DNA from: Corynebacterium yonathiae
Lineage (GTDB): Bacteria > Actinomycetota > Actinomycetes > Mycobacteriales > Mycobacteriaceae
NCBI RefSeq assembly: GCF_022288805.1
Contig: NZ_JAKOPM010000004.1
Span: 62,001-126,000, forward strand
Direction: 5' to 3'
Length of the DNA stretch: 64,000 nt
Of the stretch, positions 46,400 to 55,733 are shown one piece after another. The notes under the pieces are model-generated. The model saw only the letters and a program-made list of their open reading frames with translations. It ran no database searches and was not told where the DNA came from. Position numbers and translations under genes: made by a program. Position 1 is the stretch's first letter. Each line of letters starts with the position of its first letter.

Positions 46400-48985
46400 C
46401 TAGATTACCCCCTTGAGGGAAGCTATGCCGCGCTCATCGCGCCCCGGCACCCGCGAGTAGCGCTCTGGCATGCAGGTAAAGACCAATACCTGATTGTCCC
46501 GGCCGACATGGGAAAAAAGCGTGGCCATAAGTTGCAGACGATGCGCGTCGGTAGAGCCCAGCGCATCGTCGACGATGACGGGCACCGATTCCGTTCCCAC
46601 CAGCTGCGCAATGGCAAAGCGGGTAAGAATGGCCAGTTGCTCGCGGGCGCCACCAGAAAGGCTAGCCAGACTTACCGTCTCATTGCCTTGGGTACGGGCG
46701 GTCACACGGAGGTCCTCGTCCAGCTCGAAGGTGATTTCGCCACCGTAAACGGTGCGCGCCAACTGTGAGAGTGCGGCCACAAAGGGCGCGGCGTAGCGCT
46801 GGCGGGCGGCATCGCGGTGCTTGAGCAATACTTCGCGCAGGTAACGTGCTGCTTGGGCGCGCTTGTCGACGCTCTCGTGAACTGCCCGGGCCATCTCTAC
46901 CGCCGCGGTGGCCTGCTGTGCGCGTTCGGCGGCGCCGGAGTGGAAATTCACCTCGCTAGAGAGCCGACCGAGGTCTACCTCGCAGCGCTGGATGCGCTCG
47001 GTGAGGTAGTCCAGATGAGACTGCGCTCCTTCTAGCAGCGAATTGGCAGTCTCAAGATCTACTGCTTCCATGTGCTCCAGCTGCCCGCGCAGGTCCGCGA
47101 CGGTGGCTTGCAAGCGGGTGACCTCGGCGTGGAGAGTCTCATCGGTGGCGCGCTCGCGCGCAGAGGCGAGCTCGCGGGTCACTCGCTGCGCATTTTCGCG
47201 TGCGGCGTCTAGTTCGGCATCTAAACGCACTACCTCGTGAGCAAGGCGGCTTTCGCGAAACGGCACGAGCTCGCGGTCAATGGCATCCACCTTCTCGCTA
47301 GCTGCTTCCTCCGCGGCTTCGACGGCAGGAAGGTCTACTTCGGCGGCGTCTTCCAGATCCGCGACCTTCTCGGCCAGTGCGGAATGTTGGGAACGCAAGT
47401 CGGCCAAATCATCTGGACCCAGCTCTGCGCTGAGTGCGCGGCTGGCGGCATCGAGGGCGTCGTTTTGTGCACGGTGCGCCTCATGGGCTTCCTCGGCCGC
47501 GGCCACTGATTCCACCCCGAGGGTATCGAGCAGATCCCGCAACCGCACGCGCGCCTGTTCCACATCGCGCTGGGTGTCCTCAGCCGAGTAGGATCCAACG
47601 GAAAAGCGGGCGGTGATATCACCGATGGTGATAACGCGAGAATCGACGAGCTCGATGGCTGTGTCCTCCCCCACCTCGACATCGTCGCCATCGACGCGAA
47701 TGGTAGACCCCGCCGGCCCAGAGAAGTGCACCTTGGCGGCCGCAGCCTCGTGCAGGCGCTCTGCTACCGAAAGGGCCGAGTCGGCCTTATGCAGACCGGT
47801 GATATCCGCCGCGGTCACCTCGCGGCCGCGCTGCGCAACGATGGAACGGGCTTGGTCCACCTCGGTGGCAAGGGCGCCAAGCGATTCTAGCCGGGAACTG
47901 AGCTGCTCAAACTTCTGCTTATCCTGCAGCCGTCGCGCCTGCTTAAGAGTGCTGCGGGCTGCGGCATAGTCCTCTTTCGCCTCTGCTAGGCGCTTTTCCA
48001 ATCTTTCCTTTTCCGCGGCCTCCTGCTTAGCCTTGTCTTGGGCGGCAGTGAGCTTTTGCTGGGCAGCCTCGGCAGCCTTGGCGGATTTATCGGCCGCGGT
48101 GACGAGCTCGGCGCGCTCGGCGACTGCGGTTTGCGCGCGAGCAAGGTCGTCCGTGGCATGCTCAAGCGTGGCTTTATGGGAGTCCAGCTTGGCCTGCGCG
48201 GTCGCTGCCTCTTTAGAATCGGCCTGTTTTTGTGCGAGATCCGCGCGCGCAGCGGGAAGTTCTGCTTGGGCAGCATCTTGCTCGCGCTCGAGTTGCTCAT
48301 AGCGCTCCACCACGGAATCAAGCTCGCGCAGTACGCGGGTGGCCTCTGCGTATTCTTCTTCGGCGCGGGAGAGGGCTTCGGCGGATTCCTTGTACTCGCC
48401 TGCCGGATTCCCCTTCGCGGCGGTGAAGTAGCGCTGGTATTCCTTATCCACGCGGGCAAGGAGCGCGGAATCGTCGCCGGAGACCTCTTCCTCGGCCAGG
48501 CCGGATTCGCGCTCTAGCGCCCGGGTGAGGCTAGGAATACCGACGGCCGAGATGGCCTCGCCGGTGTCGTCTTGGCGCATAAAGAGGGCGTCGACAAGCG
48601 AGCGATCCAAGTGCTCAGAGAGGATCCGTTCCAGCTCATCATCGGCCTGGCTGCCGGTAAATTGCGCCGGCCGTGGAGAAGAAATATTCAGCTCGCAGGA
48701 TTTCTTGGACAGCCAGCGCTTGGCAATGCGGAAGCGGTAGTCGCCTACGCTTAGCTCAGCCATAGCCTCTGGGGCGACGTCCTTTCCCACCGGTTGCAGG
48801 GCGCGAATGCGCTTGGAGCGGCCGCTGTGCTTTTCAGTGAGCACCACGTCGAGCGCCTCCACGATGGTGGACTTGCCGGCCTCGTTCTCGCCGTGAATGA
48901 CCACGACGCCGGTTTCTGGCAACTCATCCAGGACCAGGTGCTCAATGCCGCGGACGTTGGTGAGTTCTAGGCGGTGGATGCGCAT
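46400..48985 (-). CDS. SMC/Rad50-like AAA ATPase (YhaN-like)
   Basis: 861 residues. Walker A GENEAGKST at 32-40, signature LSGGAREQL near 776, Walker B VPVIVDDALGSTD near 801-813. Between them lie two long charged coiled-coil arms interrupted by a small globular segment rather than a CxxC zinc hook, which I do not find. The pair with the phosphoesterase resembles Rad50/Mre11 (SbcC/SbcD, YhaN/YhaO) and, from memory, M. tuberculosis Rv1278/Rv1277. The ATG overlaps the phosphoesterase stop (TAATG). Likely DNA-end processing. Confidence 0.85.
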   Translation of the reverse strand: MRIHRLELTNVRGIEHLVLDELPETGVVVIHGENEAGKSTIVEALDVVLTEKHSGRSKRIRALQPVGKDVAPEAMAELSVGDYRFRIAKRWLSKKSCELNISSPRPAQFTGSQADDELERILSEHLDRSLVDALFMRQDDTGEAISAVGIPSLTRALERESGLAEEEVSGDDSALLARVDKEYQRYFTAAKGNPAGEYKESAEALSRAEEEYAEATRVLRELDSVVERYEQLEREQDAAQAELPAARADLAQKQADSKEAATAQAKLDSHKATLEHATDDLARAQTAVAERAELVTAADKSAKAAEAAQQKLTAAQDKAKQEAAEKERLEKRLAEAKEDYAAARSTLKQARRLQDKQKFEQLSSRLESLGALATEVDQARSIVAQRGREVTAADITGLHKADSALSVAERLHEAAAAKVHFSGPAGSTIRVDGDDVEVGEDTAIELVDSRVITIGDITARFSVGSYSAEDTQRDVEQARVRLRDLLDTLGVESVAAAEEAHEAHRAQNDALDAASRALSAELGPDDLADLRSQHSALAEKVADLEDAAEVDLPAVEAAEEAASEKVDAIDRELVPFRESRLAHEVVRLDAELDAARENAQRVTRELASARERATDETLHAEVTRLQATVADLRGQLEHMEAVDLETANSLLEGAQSHLDYLTERIQRCEVDLGRLSSEVNFHSGAAERAQQATAAVEMARAVHESVDKRAQAARYLREVLLKHRDAARQRYAAPFVAALSQLARTVYGGEITFELDEDLRVTARTQGNETVSLASLSGGAREQLAILTRFAIAQLVGTESVPVIVDDALGSTDAHRLQLMATLFSHVGRDNQVLVFTCMPERYSRVPGRDERGIASLKGVI

Positions 48986-50103
48986 TAGGACTGTCCCTCC
49001 AGGCGGAATAGCAGGTTGGCAGCGTCGCGAGCGACGGGATCCTCGCGGTTATCCAGTAGTTCTTGCAAGGCCTCGGCCGCGTAGCCAGAAATATCGAGGC
49101 TGGCCAGTTCTTCCTCGTTGGGCTCAAGGTAGAGATCCATGGTGCGCTCGCGGGGGCGCAGGGAGGCAAATACGGCTTCATACTCCTCCAGGCCGCGTTG
49201 CAGGCGGGCGTGGGCCTCGACCCCGAGAGTGCCGCGCAGGCTATATTTCACGGCCGTGCGCACCTTATCCGGGTACTCGCCAAGACGCGCGAGGAAGCGG
49301 TCCACATCCGCAGCGGAATCCACGGCGGCATCAACGGCCTCAAAGGTCCAGCATCCGATGCGGCGCTTCTCGATGTCCACCTCATCTCCCACACGCACCA
49401 CCAGCGCATTGCCGGAATCCGATTCGCCGCCACCGGTGCTCGTTTCCTTATAGTCCGTGGTCTCCGGACTGCCGGAGAACCACACTCGGCCGGTGGTGCC
49501 GAGGCTTGCGGTGGAGTGGGTATCACCGAGCGCTAGGTAGTCGATGACCCCGCGGTCCAGGCAGTCCTCGACGAAGGCAAGGTCGATGGTATCGGCGTCA
49601 TCCTCGCCGGAGCGGGAATCCACCTGGCCGTGGCCGACGGCGATGCGGATGCCCGCGGCCGGCTCCAACGGTTCGAGCGCTTGGCGGACCAAGTCGTGGT
49701 TTGCGCGCTTGGACAGGTACGGCGCGCCAACCAGTTCCACGCCGGGGGCCGCCTCGATGGGCTCCGAGTCTGCTATGACGTGGATATTGTCCGCGCTGGT
49801 CTTATAAAAGACCGAATCCGCCACCAGAGGGTCGTGGTTGCCGGGCAGGACATAGACCGGCACCGGCAGGCGCTTGAACATCTCCGTGGCGCGGGCGAGG
49901 ATTTCGCGCGAGAGGGCATTGTGTTCAAAAACGTCACCGGCGACGACGATGAACTCCGCGCCGGTGTCCTCAGCCAGCTCGCCCAGTCGCATGATGGCGG
50001 CCTCGCGGTCATCATTAAAACGGCCTTGGGCCTCTCCCTTAAGAAACCACCGGGTCATGCCCAGCTGAAAATCGGAGGTATGGATAAACGTGGTAGCAGT
50101 CAT
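48985..50103 (-). CDS. Metallophosphoesterase, Mre11/SbcD-like with variant metal site
   Basis: 372 residues. Motif I is SDFQLG (D11, Q13, where Mre11 has Asp-x-His), motif II GDVFEHN, motif III GNHD, then VGHGQVD, and the last motif LGDTHS (Mre11 has GHxH). Two usual His ligands are thus replaced, but the rest of the fold is intact. Probably the nuclease partner of the ATPase. Its ATG overlaps the SWIM gene's stop by one base, and its stop overlaps the ATPase ATG. Confidence 0.82.
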   Translation of the reverse strand: MTATTFIHTSDFQLGMTRWFLKGEAQGRFNDDREAAIMRLGELAEDTGAEFIVVAGDVFEHNALSREILARATEMFKRLPVPVYVLPGNHDPLVADSVFYKTSADNIHVIADSEPIEAAPGVELVGAPYLSKRANHDLVRQALEPLEPAAGIRIAVGHGQVDSRSGEDDADTIDLAFVEDCLDRGVIDYLALGDTHSTASLGTTGRVWFSGSPETTDYKETSTGGGESDSGNALVVRVGDEVDIEKRRIGCWTFEAVDAAVDSAADVDRFLARLGEYPDKVRTAVKYSLRGTLGVEAHARLQRGLEEYEAVFASLRPRERTMDLYLEPNEEELASLDISGYAAEALQELLDNREDPVARDAANLLFRLEGQS

Positions 50104-50924
50104 TAGTGCGTGAGGTGGTAGTAGAGGTCTTCAATATCGGATACCGCGCGGAGAAGATCCAGGTTGGTATGCGAGACCGAGCGCATGGCCTTGCGCAATA
50201 GGTCCGGATCGGAGTCATCGATAGCCGGGGCTACCTTGGGCTGCGGCAGCTTGGGCAGCTCACGGCCGTTCCAGAAGATGTCATTCTTTTCTTCCTCTGA
50301 CAGATCGCTTGGGGTAAAGCTTTCGCGGCTAACGGTCTTAGCTTGCTCTAAGACCATGCGCTCCAGGCGGGCGAAGTCCAGACCGCGCATATTAAAAATG
50401 ACGGCTGGGTCCGCATCTGCGCGGGTAGCGAGCTTATCTCCTACCGCCACGATGTGCTTGCACACGTACTCGCCGTCCGGGCAGTCGCAGGTCAAGCGCA
50501 GGTCTTCGGCCTCGGGGGCGAAGAGGGTGCCTAGGGCGGCGTCGGCAAGCAGGCCTTTGCGTGCATTAGCAACGGAGTTGGGGGTGCGGGCGAATTCGGT
50601 GGCCAGCTGGGCAATATCGTCATTATTGCGGTATGGCAGCTGGATGAGCACCGCGAAGGGTTCATTCTGGGAGCCGGCCACGCGGCCGTGGATGGCGCCG
50701 TTGCGCACCTCCAGTCCTACGACGTGGCCGCCCTCGGCATACTGGCGGCCGCGGGTAATCCGGCCCCGATCCGCACCGTGGGAGGTAAAGGCCGCGATAC
50801 GCGAGGCCGTCGTGGACAGAATGCGTCCGCTGCGATCAACGTGATTGACCTCGTCCGGGGTACTTACCCGCTTGCGGGTACCAAAATTGGCATAGATGAC
50901 GTTGTCATCGCCTTTGACAGCCAT
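50103..50924 (-). CDS. SWIM zinc-finger protein
   Basis: 273 residues. SWIM motif C-x-C-x6-C-x-H: TCDCPDGEYVCKH. SWIM domains bind zinc and contact DNA or proteins and are often encoded next to SNF2 helicases in Actinobacteria (from memory, Rv2102 beside the Rv2101 helicase). An N-terminal Arg/Gly part and a C-terminal Leu/Asp-rich segment flank it. It starts 3 bases after the SNF2 stop, so it likely acts with that motor protein. Confidence 0.82.
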   Translation of the reverse strand: MAVKGDDNVIYANFGTRKRVSTPDEVNHVDRSGRILSTTASRIAAFTSHGADRGRITRGRQYAEGGHVVGLEVRNGAIHGRVAGSQNEPFAVLIQLPYRNNDDIAQLATEFARTPNSVANARKGLLADAALGTLFAPEAEDLRLTCDCPDGEYVCKHIVAVGDKLATRADADPAVIFNMRGLDFARLERMVLEQAKTVSRESFTPSDLSEEEKNDIFWNGRELPKLPQPKVAPAIDDSDPDLLRKAMRSVSHTNLDLLRAVSDIEDLYYHLTH

Positions 50925-50927
50925 GGC

Positions 50928-53900
50928 TTACTCCCTCCCCCGGTAGCTCATGAGTGCGGCCAGCTGATCTGGGTCTAGCTCGGTGAGCCAGCCCTCGCCC
51001 TCGCCCACGACGGCGCCGGCCAGCTGCGTCTTACCGTCCAAAATGTCCTGGATAGATTCTTCCAGCGTACCCGCGGTGATCATCTTATATACCTGCACAT
51101 TGCGGCGCTGGCCGATGCGGAAGGCGCGGTCCGTCGCCTGGTTTTCCACCGCCGGGTTCCACCAGCGGTCCATGTGGACGACGATGGAGGCGGCCGTCAG
51201 GTTCAGGCCAGTACCGCCGGCCTTGAGCGAAAGGATCATCGCCGGCGGACCGTCCTCGGACTGGAAGTCTTCCACCATCTGGTCGCGCTTATTTTTGCTC
51301 ACCCCGCCGTGGAGGAAGGGGATCTCGCGGCCGAGCTGATCGCTTAGGTAAGGCTGCAGGATATCGCCAAAGGCCTTGTACTGGGTAAAGACCAAGAGAC
51401 GCTCGCCGGATTCGGTAGCCTCGTCCACGATGCGCATGAGTTCTTTGACCTTGCCGGAGCGATGCTTGCCCTTGAGCGTCACCGGGGAGCTATCGCCCAA
51501 ATAATGCGCAGGGTGATTGCAAATCTGCTTAATACGGGTGAGCGAGGACAGCACCAGCCCGCGCTTATTCATTCCCGTAGCTTCCTGCAGGTCTTTTTTC
51601 ACCTGGTTGACCAGTGCCTTATACAGGGCAGCTTGCTCGGTGGTCATGGACACGGTAAGGATTTGCTCGGATTTTTCTGGCAGATCATCGATAATATTTG
51701 GATCCGTCTTCACGCGGCGAAGGATAAATGGCGCGGTGAGCTGACGCAGGCGTTCAGACATCTCTTCGTCATCATTGCGCTCGATGGCCTTGGCAAAGTG
51801 ATTGCGGAAGAACGAAGCGGAGCCCAATACTCCAGGATTACAAAAGTCCAAGATGGAGCGCATCTCTGAGAGGCGATTTTCCACTGGGGTACCGGTCAGC
51901 GCCACGCGGTGTTCCGAAGGCAGCGAGCGCACGGCCTTAGACGAGCGCGTCGCGGAGTTCTTGATGGCCTGGGCCTCGTCCAGCACAACGCGCTGCCAGC
52001 CTACCTCGCCCATGTCCTTAAAATCGCGGCCCACGGTGCCATATGTGGTGATAACCAAGTCGCATCCGGCGGATGCTTGGGCAAACTGCTCGCCCCGCGG
52101 GCGGCTTGGACCATGCTGCACCATGACCTTGAAGTCCGGGACGAAGCGCTGCGCCTCGCGCGCCCAGTTCCCTACCACGGAGGTTGGCGCCACGACGAGC
52201 GTGGGGCCGGTCTGCTCACCGCGCTCCTTTTCTACCGCGAGAAGGGACAGTAGTTGGAGGGTTTTGCCGAGCCCCATGTCGTCGGCAAGCACGGCGCCTA
52301 TGCCATTGCGGGACATCCAATACAGCCAGTCGACGCCGCGGCGCTGGTACTCGCGCAGCTCCGCATGGACAGTTTTGGGAATGTCCACGCGCTCTGGTGC
52401 GACCTTGTCCACTCCGCCGAGCAGGGCCGTATGCCAGGTGCTACCGGTAAACTCAATCGGCTCTTGGGTCATTGACTCGAGCGCGAGTTCGCGCAGTTCG
52501 GCCACGGTAACCTGCTCGTGTTCTTCGCCGCCCGCGTTGAACTCTTGGCGGCGCCGCTCCACGTCCGCCAGCAAGGCTTCCCACCCGGGCTCGCCAAGTT
52601 GCTTGGCCATCTCCGCGGTGGCGGCTAGCTGCTCTAGCTCCTTCTTTTTGCGCGCTAGCGACTTCTCCCGCAGCGCATCCATGTAGCCGGAGACCTGGGA
52701 GACAACCTGCTTATCGGCCATGACCCACTTGCCGCGCAATTGGATAAGACCGGACTTGGAATTGACCAAGTCCTCCATCTCTTCTTCGGTCAACTCCACA
52801 TCGCCCACAGACATGCGCCAGTTATAGTCCACCAACTTATTCATGCCGATGTGCTTTTTAGTGGCGGCTTCGGCCGGATCGCGGGCCTCGCGGGTTTCTA
52901 GCTTGGCCTTGGTCTCCATCTGCGCCCAGGCCTTGGGCAGCATGACGGTCACGCCACTGGCCTTGAGCTTGTCCACCTCGTGCGTAACAAAATGGGTAAG
53001 TTGGTGGGTTTCTAGGTAGACATCCCAGTCGCCGTCGCCAGGCTGCGGCAGCTGTGCGGTTTCCCCCAGCGTGGGCGCGATGCGCACGGCCTTGCGGTGG
53101 GCTTCCCGCAGCTTTTCGACGCTCGCCCTATCCAGACTCTGCGCTGACACCGGCCGCGGAGCATCCGTGCCCGAGCGAACCCGCACGCGCACCGGCCACT
53201 TGGCCGCATCCGGGTCATCTTCTGCCGGTTCTTCCACGATGTAGACCAATTGGAGTTCCACCTCGTAGAGGGAATTCTTCCACTCATTAAGCCCGCGCAA
53301 AAGCTGCGCGCGTCCACGCCGGATCGGCCGCGTATCGAGCAGGGCGCGCGCAAACTCGTGCCAGGGCATCGGCCGCGGTGCTTCCGCCACGGGCCGCAGC
53401 TCACGAAACGCGATCCAGTGCGTGAGTTCATCGGCCATGTCATCCGACAGCGCCCGATTATTAACGTGCAAGATGCCGGGCGCGGCCGCCATCATCTCTG
53501 CAAGCCACCCGCGCTCTCCCAAGCCGGAGGCCAGCTGCCACATGGGGAACCACTCATTAGCTTGGTAGGCCAACCGGAACGTCACGCGCCCGGCGCGCAC
53601 GAATTTACACAGGCCACTGTAGGCATGCAGTAGCCACTGGAGGTCAGGGGCGATGGTAGCCGGCGGCTTATGATTCAGGTGTTCCATCTGGGCGAGCGCC
53701 GCGACGGCCTCTTCTGGGCCGAACATCGCCATCGGCACCATCAAAGAGACGTCCTTGCCCTTCGGCGTACGCAGCGATACTCGCGCCCGGTTGCGGAAAG
53801 ATTTCTTCCCCAGAATGGACTCGACTGCTGGCGGGAAGGTGCCTTCGGGAACGGCATTGGGCATGACAATCTTGTGCCCTTCTACCTGTTCAATCCATAG

Positions 53901-53951
53901 ACCAAGCCCCGTAACGGGGAGCCACAGTCCATGCACGAGGTAAGAAGCCAT
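50928..53951 (-). CDS. SNF2-family DEAD/DEAH helicase-like ATPase
   Basis: 1007 residues from MASYLVHGLWL. The N-terminal half (about 1-540) resembles the domain common to bacterial SNF2 proteins. The motor shows DDMGLGKTLQLL (motif I), LDEAQAIKN (II), LTGTPVENRLSE (III), FTQYKAFGDIL (IV) and GTGLNLTAASIVVHMDRWWN...RAFRIGQ (V-VI). SNF2 motors translocate on double-stranded DNA and remodel protein-DNA complexes. First gene of a leftward operon; it diverges from putP. Confidence 0.9.
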   Translation of the reverse strand: MASYLVHGLWLPVTGLGLWIEQVEGHKIVMPNAVPEGTFPPAVESILGKKSFRNRARVSLRTPKGKDVSLMVPMAMFGPEEAVAALAQMEHLNHKPPATIAPDLQWLLHAYSGLCKFVRAGRVTFRLAYQANEWFPMWQLASGLGERGWLAEMMAAAPGILHVNNRALSDDMADELTHWIAFRELRPVAEAPRPMPWHEFARALLDTRPIRRGRAQLLRGLNEWKNSLYEVELQLVYIVEEPAEDDPDAAKWPVRVRVRSGTDAPRPVSAQSLDRASVEKLREAHRKAVRIAPTLGETAQLPQPGDGDWDVYLETHQLTHFVTHEVDKLKASGVTVMLPKAWAQMETKAKLETREARDPAEAATKKHIGMNKLVDYNWRMSVGDVELTEEEMEDLVNSKSGLIQLRGKWVMADKQVVSQVSGYMDALREKSLARKKKELEQLAATAEMAKQLGEPGWEALLADVERRRQEFNAGGEEHEQVTVAELRELALESMTQEPIEFTGSTWHTALLGGVDKVAPERVDIPKTVHAELREYQRRGVDWLYWMSRNGIGAVLADDMGLGKTLQLLSLLAVEKERGEQTGPTLVVAPTSVVGNWAREAQRFVPDFKVMVQHGPSRPRGEQFAQASAGCDLVITTYGTVGRDFKDMGEVGWQRVVLDEAQAIKNSATRSSKAVRSLPSEHRVALTGTPVENRLSEMRSILDFCNPGVLGSASFFRNHFAKAIERNDDEEMSERLRQLTAPFILRRVKTDPNIIDDLPEKSEQILTVSMTTEQAALYKALVNQVKKDLQEATGMNKRGLVLSSLTRIKQICNHPAHYLGDSSPVTLKGKHRSGKVKELMRIVDEATESGERLLVFTQYKAFGDILQPYLSDQLGREIPFLHGGVSKNKRDQMVEDFQSEDGPPAMILSLKAGGTGLNLTAASIVVHMDRWWNPAVENQATDRAFRIGQRRNVQVYKMITAGTLEESIQDILDGKTQLAGAVVGEGEGWLTELDPDQLAALMSYRGRE

Positions 53952-54096
53952 AACCGCCAGCATAGCAGCCCTGCCAATTTTGTTACACGCTCGTTATGTT
54001 CGCCCCTTTTCCCAGTTGAACGATAGAAAATCCAAACAGAGATCTGCGCCACACCTGTAATTTCGCTTGGGTTAACCTTGTGACCCCGTTAACGTG

Positions 54097-54113
54097 GATA
54101 TGTCCTACATATC
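54097..54113. promoter_or_regulatory. GATATGT-CCT-ACATATC dyad before putP
   Basis: A perfect 7-base inverted repeat with a 3-base centre, 17 bases upstream of the putP GTG. It is a likely operator for a proline- or nitrogen-responsive regulator, but no regulator is identified. Confidence 0.45.
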
Positions 54114-54130
54114 ACTACAAGGAGTAAAAC

Positions 54131-55696
54131 GTGCAAGATTCAACTTGGTACGTCATTGCGATGATCGTGTATCTCCTCGCAATGGCAGCCATTGGCTACT
54201 GGAGCTACAAACAAACCGACCAATATGACGATTATGTTTTAGGCGGCCGTGGCCTGCACCCATTCGTAGCGGCTCTTTCCGCTGGCGCATCCGATATGTC
54301 CGGCTGGCTGCTCATGGGCCTGCCCGGCGCCCTATTCCTCTCCGGCATGTCCGAGCTGTGGATGGCCATCGGCCTGATCGTCGGCGCCTGGGCTAACTGG
54401 AAGTGGGTCGCACCGCGCCTGCGTTCTTACTCGGAAATCGCGGCCAATTCCATTACCGTGCCGTCCTTCTTTGAAAACCGCTTGCACGATAAGTCCCGCT
54501 TGCTGCGCATCATCTCCGCAGCCATCATCATCTTCTTCTTTACCTTCTACGTCTCCTCCGGCATGGTTTCCGGTGGCCGCTACTTCGAGTCCACCTTCGG
54601 TGGCGACTACCTCACCGGTATGCTCGTCATCGCTGCGGTGACCATTTTCTACACCTTCGTCGGCGGCTTTTTGGCGGTGTCTTATACGGACGTCGTCCAG
54701 GGCGTGCTCATGTTCGTCGCCCTCATGATCGTGCCAATCATGGCTATTGTTTCTCTCAGCGATCCATCTTCGATCTTCTCGTTTGCCGCCAATAATCCTT
54801 ATGGAACCGATGGTGTAGTGGAAAATGACAGCTACTTCTCCATGTTCGCAGGCGTATCCGCCGGCGTTATCATCGGCAACCTGGCCTGGGGCTTGGGCTA
54901 TTTTGGCCAGCCGCACATTGTGGTCCGCTTCATGGCGCTGCGTAAGCCTTCCGACGCCCGCCAAGGCCGCTTCTATGGCGTCACCTGGATGGGCCTATCC
55001 GTCATCGGCGCTATCTTCGTCGCACTCTCTGGCACCGTTTACTTCACCCAGACCGGCCACAGCATCACCGACCAAGAAAACTTCGAAACCATCTTCCTGG
55101 ACATGGCTCAGGCCATGATGCATCCCCTGCCCGCTGGCTTCGTCCTGACCGCGGTTCTAGCCGCCATCATGTCCACCATGTCTTCCCAGATGCTCGTCGT
55201 CTCTACTTCCCTCATCGAGGACCTCTTCCTCATCTTTGCTAAGAAGAAGCCAAGCGAGCAGGTCCTCATCAACCTCTCGCGCACCGCAATCGTCGCCATC
55301 GCGGTCATTGCTGCCCTCTTGGCGATCAACCCATCTGACTCCATCCTTGGCCTTGTCGGCTTTGCGTGGGCAGGCTTCGGTTCCGCCTTCGGCCCCATCA
55401 TCTTGCTGTCCCTGTACTGGAAGCGCTTCAACGCCACCGGCGCGATTGCCGGCATGCTCACCGGTGCCATCGTGGCCATCGGCTGGGGCATGTCTCCGCT
55501 TTCCGACACCCTCTACGAGATGGTTCCTGGCTTCTTCCTGGCCCTCATCGTGGCCGTCATCGTAACCAAACTCACCAAGCAGCCAGCACCAGAAGTTGTT
55601 TCCGAGTTTGAAGAGGCCACCAAGCTGGCCAAACTCGTAGAAAAGGGCTCCAGCCTCGACTTCGAGGAGGCCGCGGAAAAGGTCACCGATAAATAA
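54131..55696 (+). CDS. putP: Sodium/proline symporter (SSF family)
   Basis: 521 residues, about 13 membrane helices, sodium:solute symporter family. The N-terminal ALSAGASDMSGWLLMGLPG and the central GNLAWGLGYFGQPHIVVRFMA are typical of PutP. The GTG at 54131 has AAGGAG upstream. It imports proline with sodium as a carbon, nitrogen or compatible-solute source. Diverges from the SNF2 operon. Confidence 0.93.
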   Translation: MQDSTWYVIAMIVYLLAMAAIGYWSYKQTDQYDDYVLGGRGLHPFVAALSAGASDMSGWLLMGLPGALFLSGMSELWMAIGLIVGAWANWKWVAPRLRSYSEIAANSITVPSFFENRLHDKSRLLRIISAAIIIFFFTFYVSSGMVSGGRYFESTFGGDYLTGMLVIAAVTIFYTFVGGFLAVSYTDVVQGVLMFVALMIVPIMAIVSLSDPSSIFSFAANNPYGTDGVVENDSYFSMFAGVSAGVIIGNLAWGLGYFGQPHIVVRFMALRKPSDARQGRFYGVTWMGLSVIGAIFVALSGTVYFTQTGHSITDQENFETIFLDMAQAMMHPLPAGFVLTAVLAAIMSTMSSQMLVVSTSLIEDLFLIFAKKKPSEQVLINLSRTAIVAIAVIAALLAINPSDSILGLVGFAWAGFGSAFGPIILLSLYWKRFNATGAIAGMLTGAIVAIGWGMSPLSDTLYEMVPGFFLALIVAVIVTKLTKQPAPEVVSEFEEATKLAKLVEKGSSLDFEEAAEKVTDK

Positions 55697-55733
55697 TCGG
55701 AACCATCACGGGCTCCGCGCAGTCCAATAGGAC

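Noticed and set aside
46400-50103. True SbcC/SbcD pair
   Set aside because: The ATPase has no CxxC zinc hook and the phosphoesterase has altered metal ligands, so a YhaN/YhaO or Rv1278/Rv1277-type label is safer.
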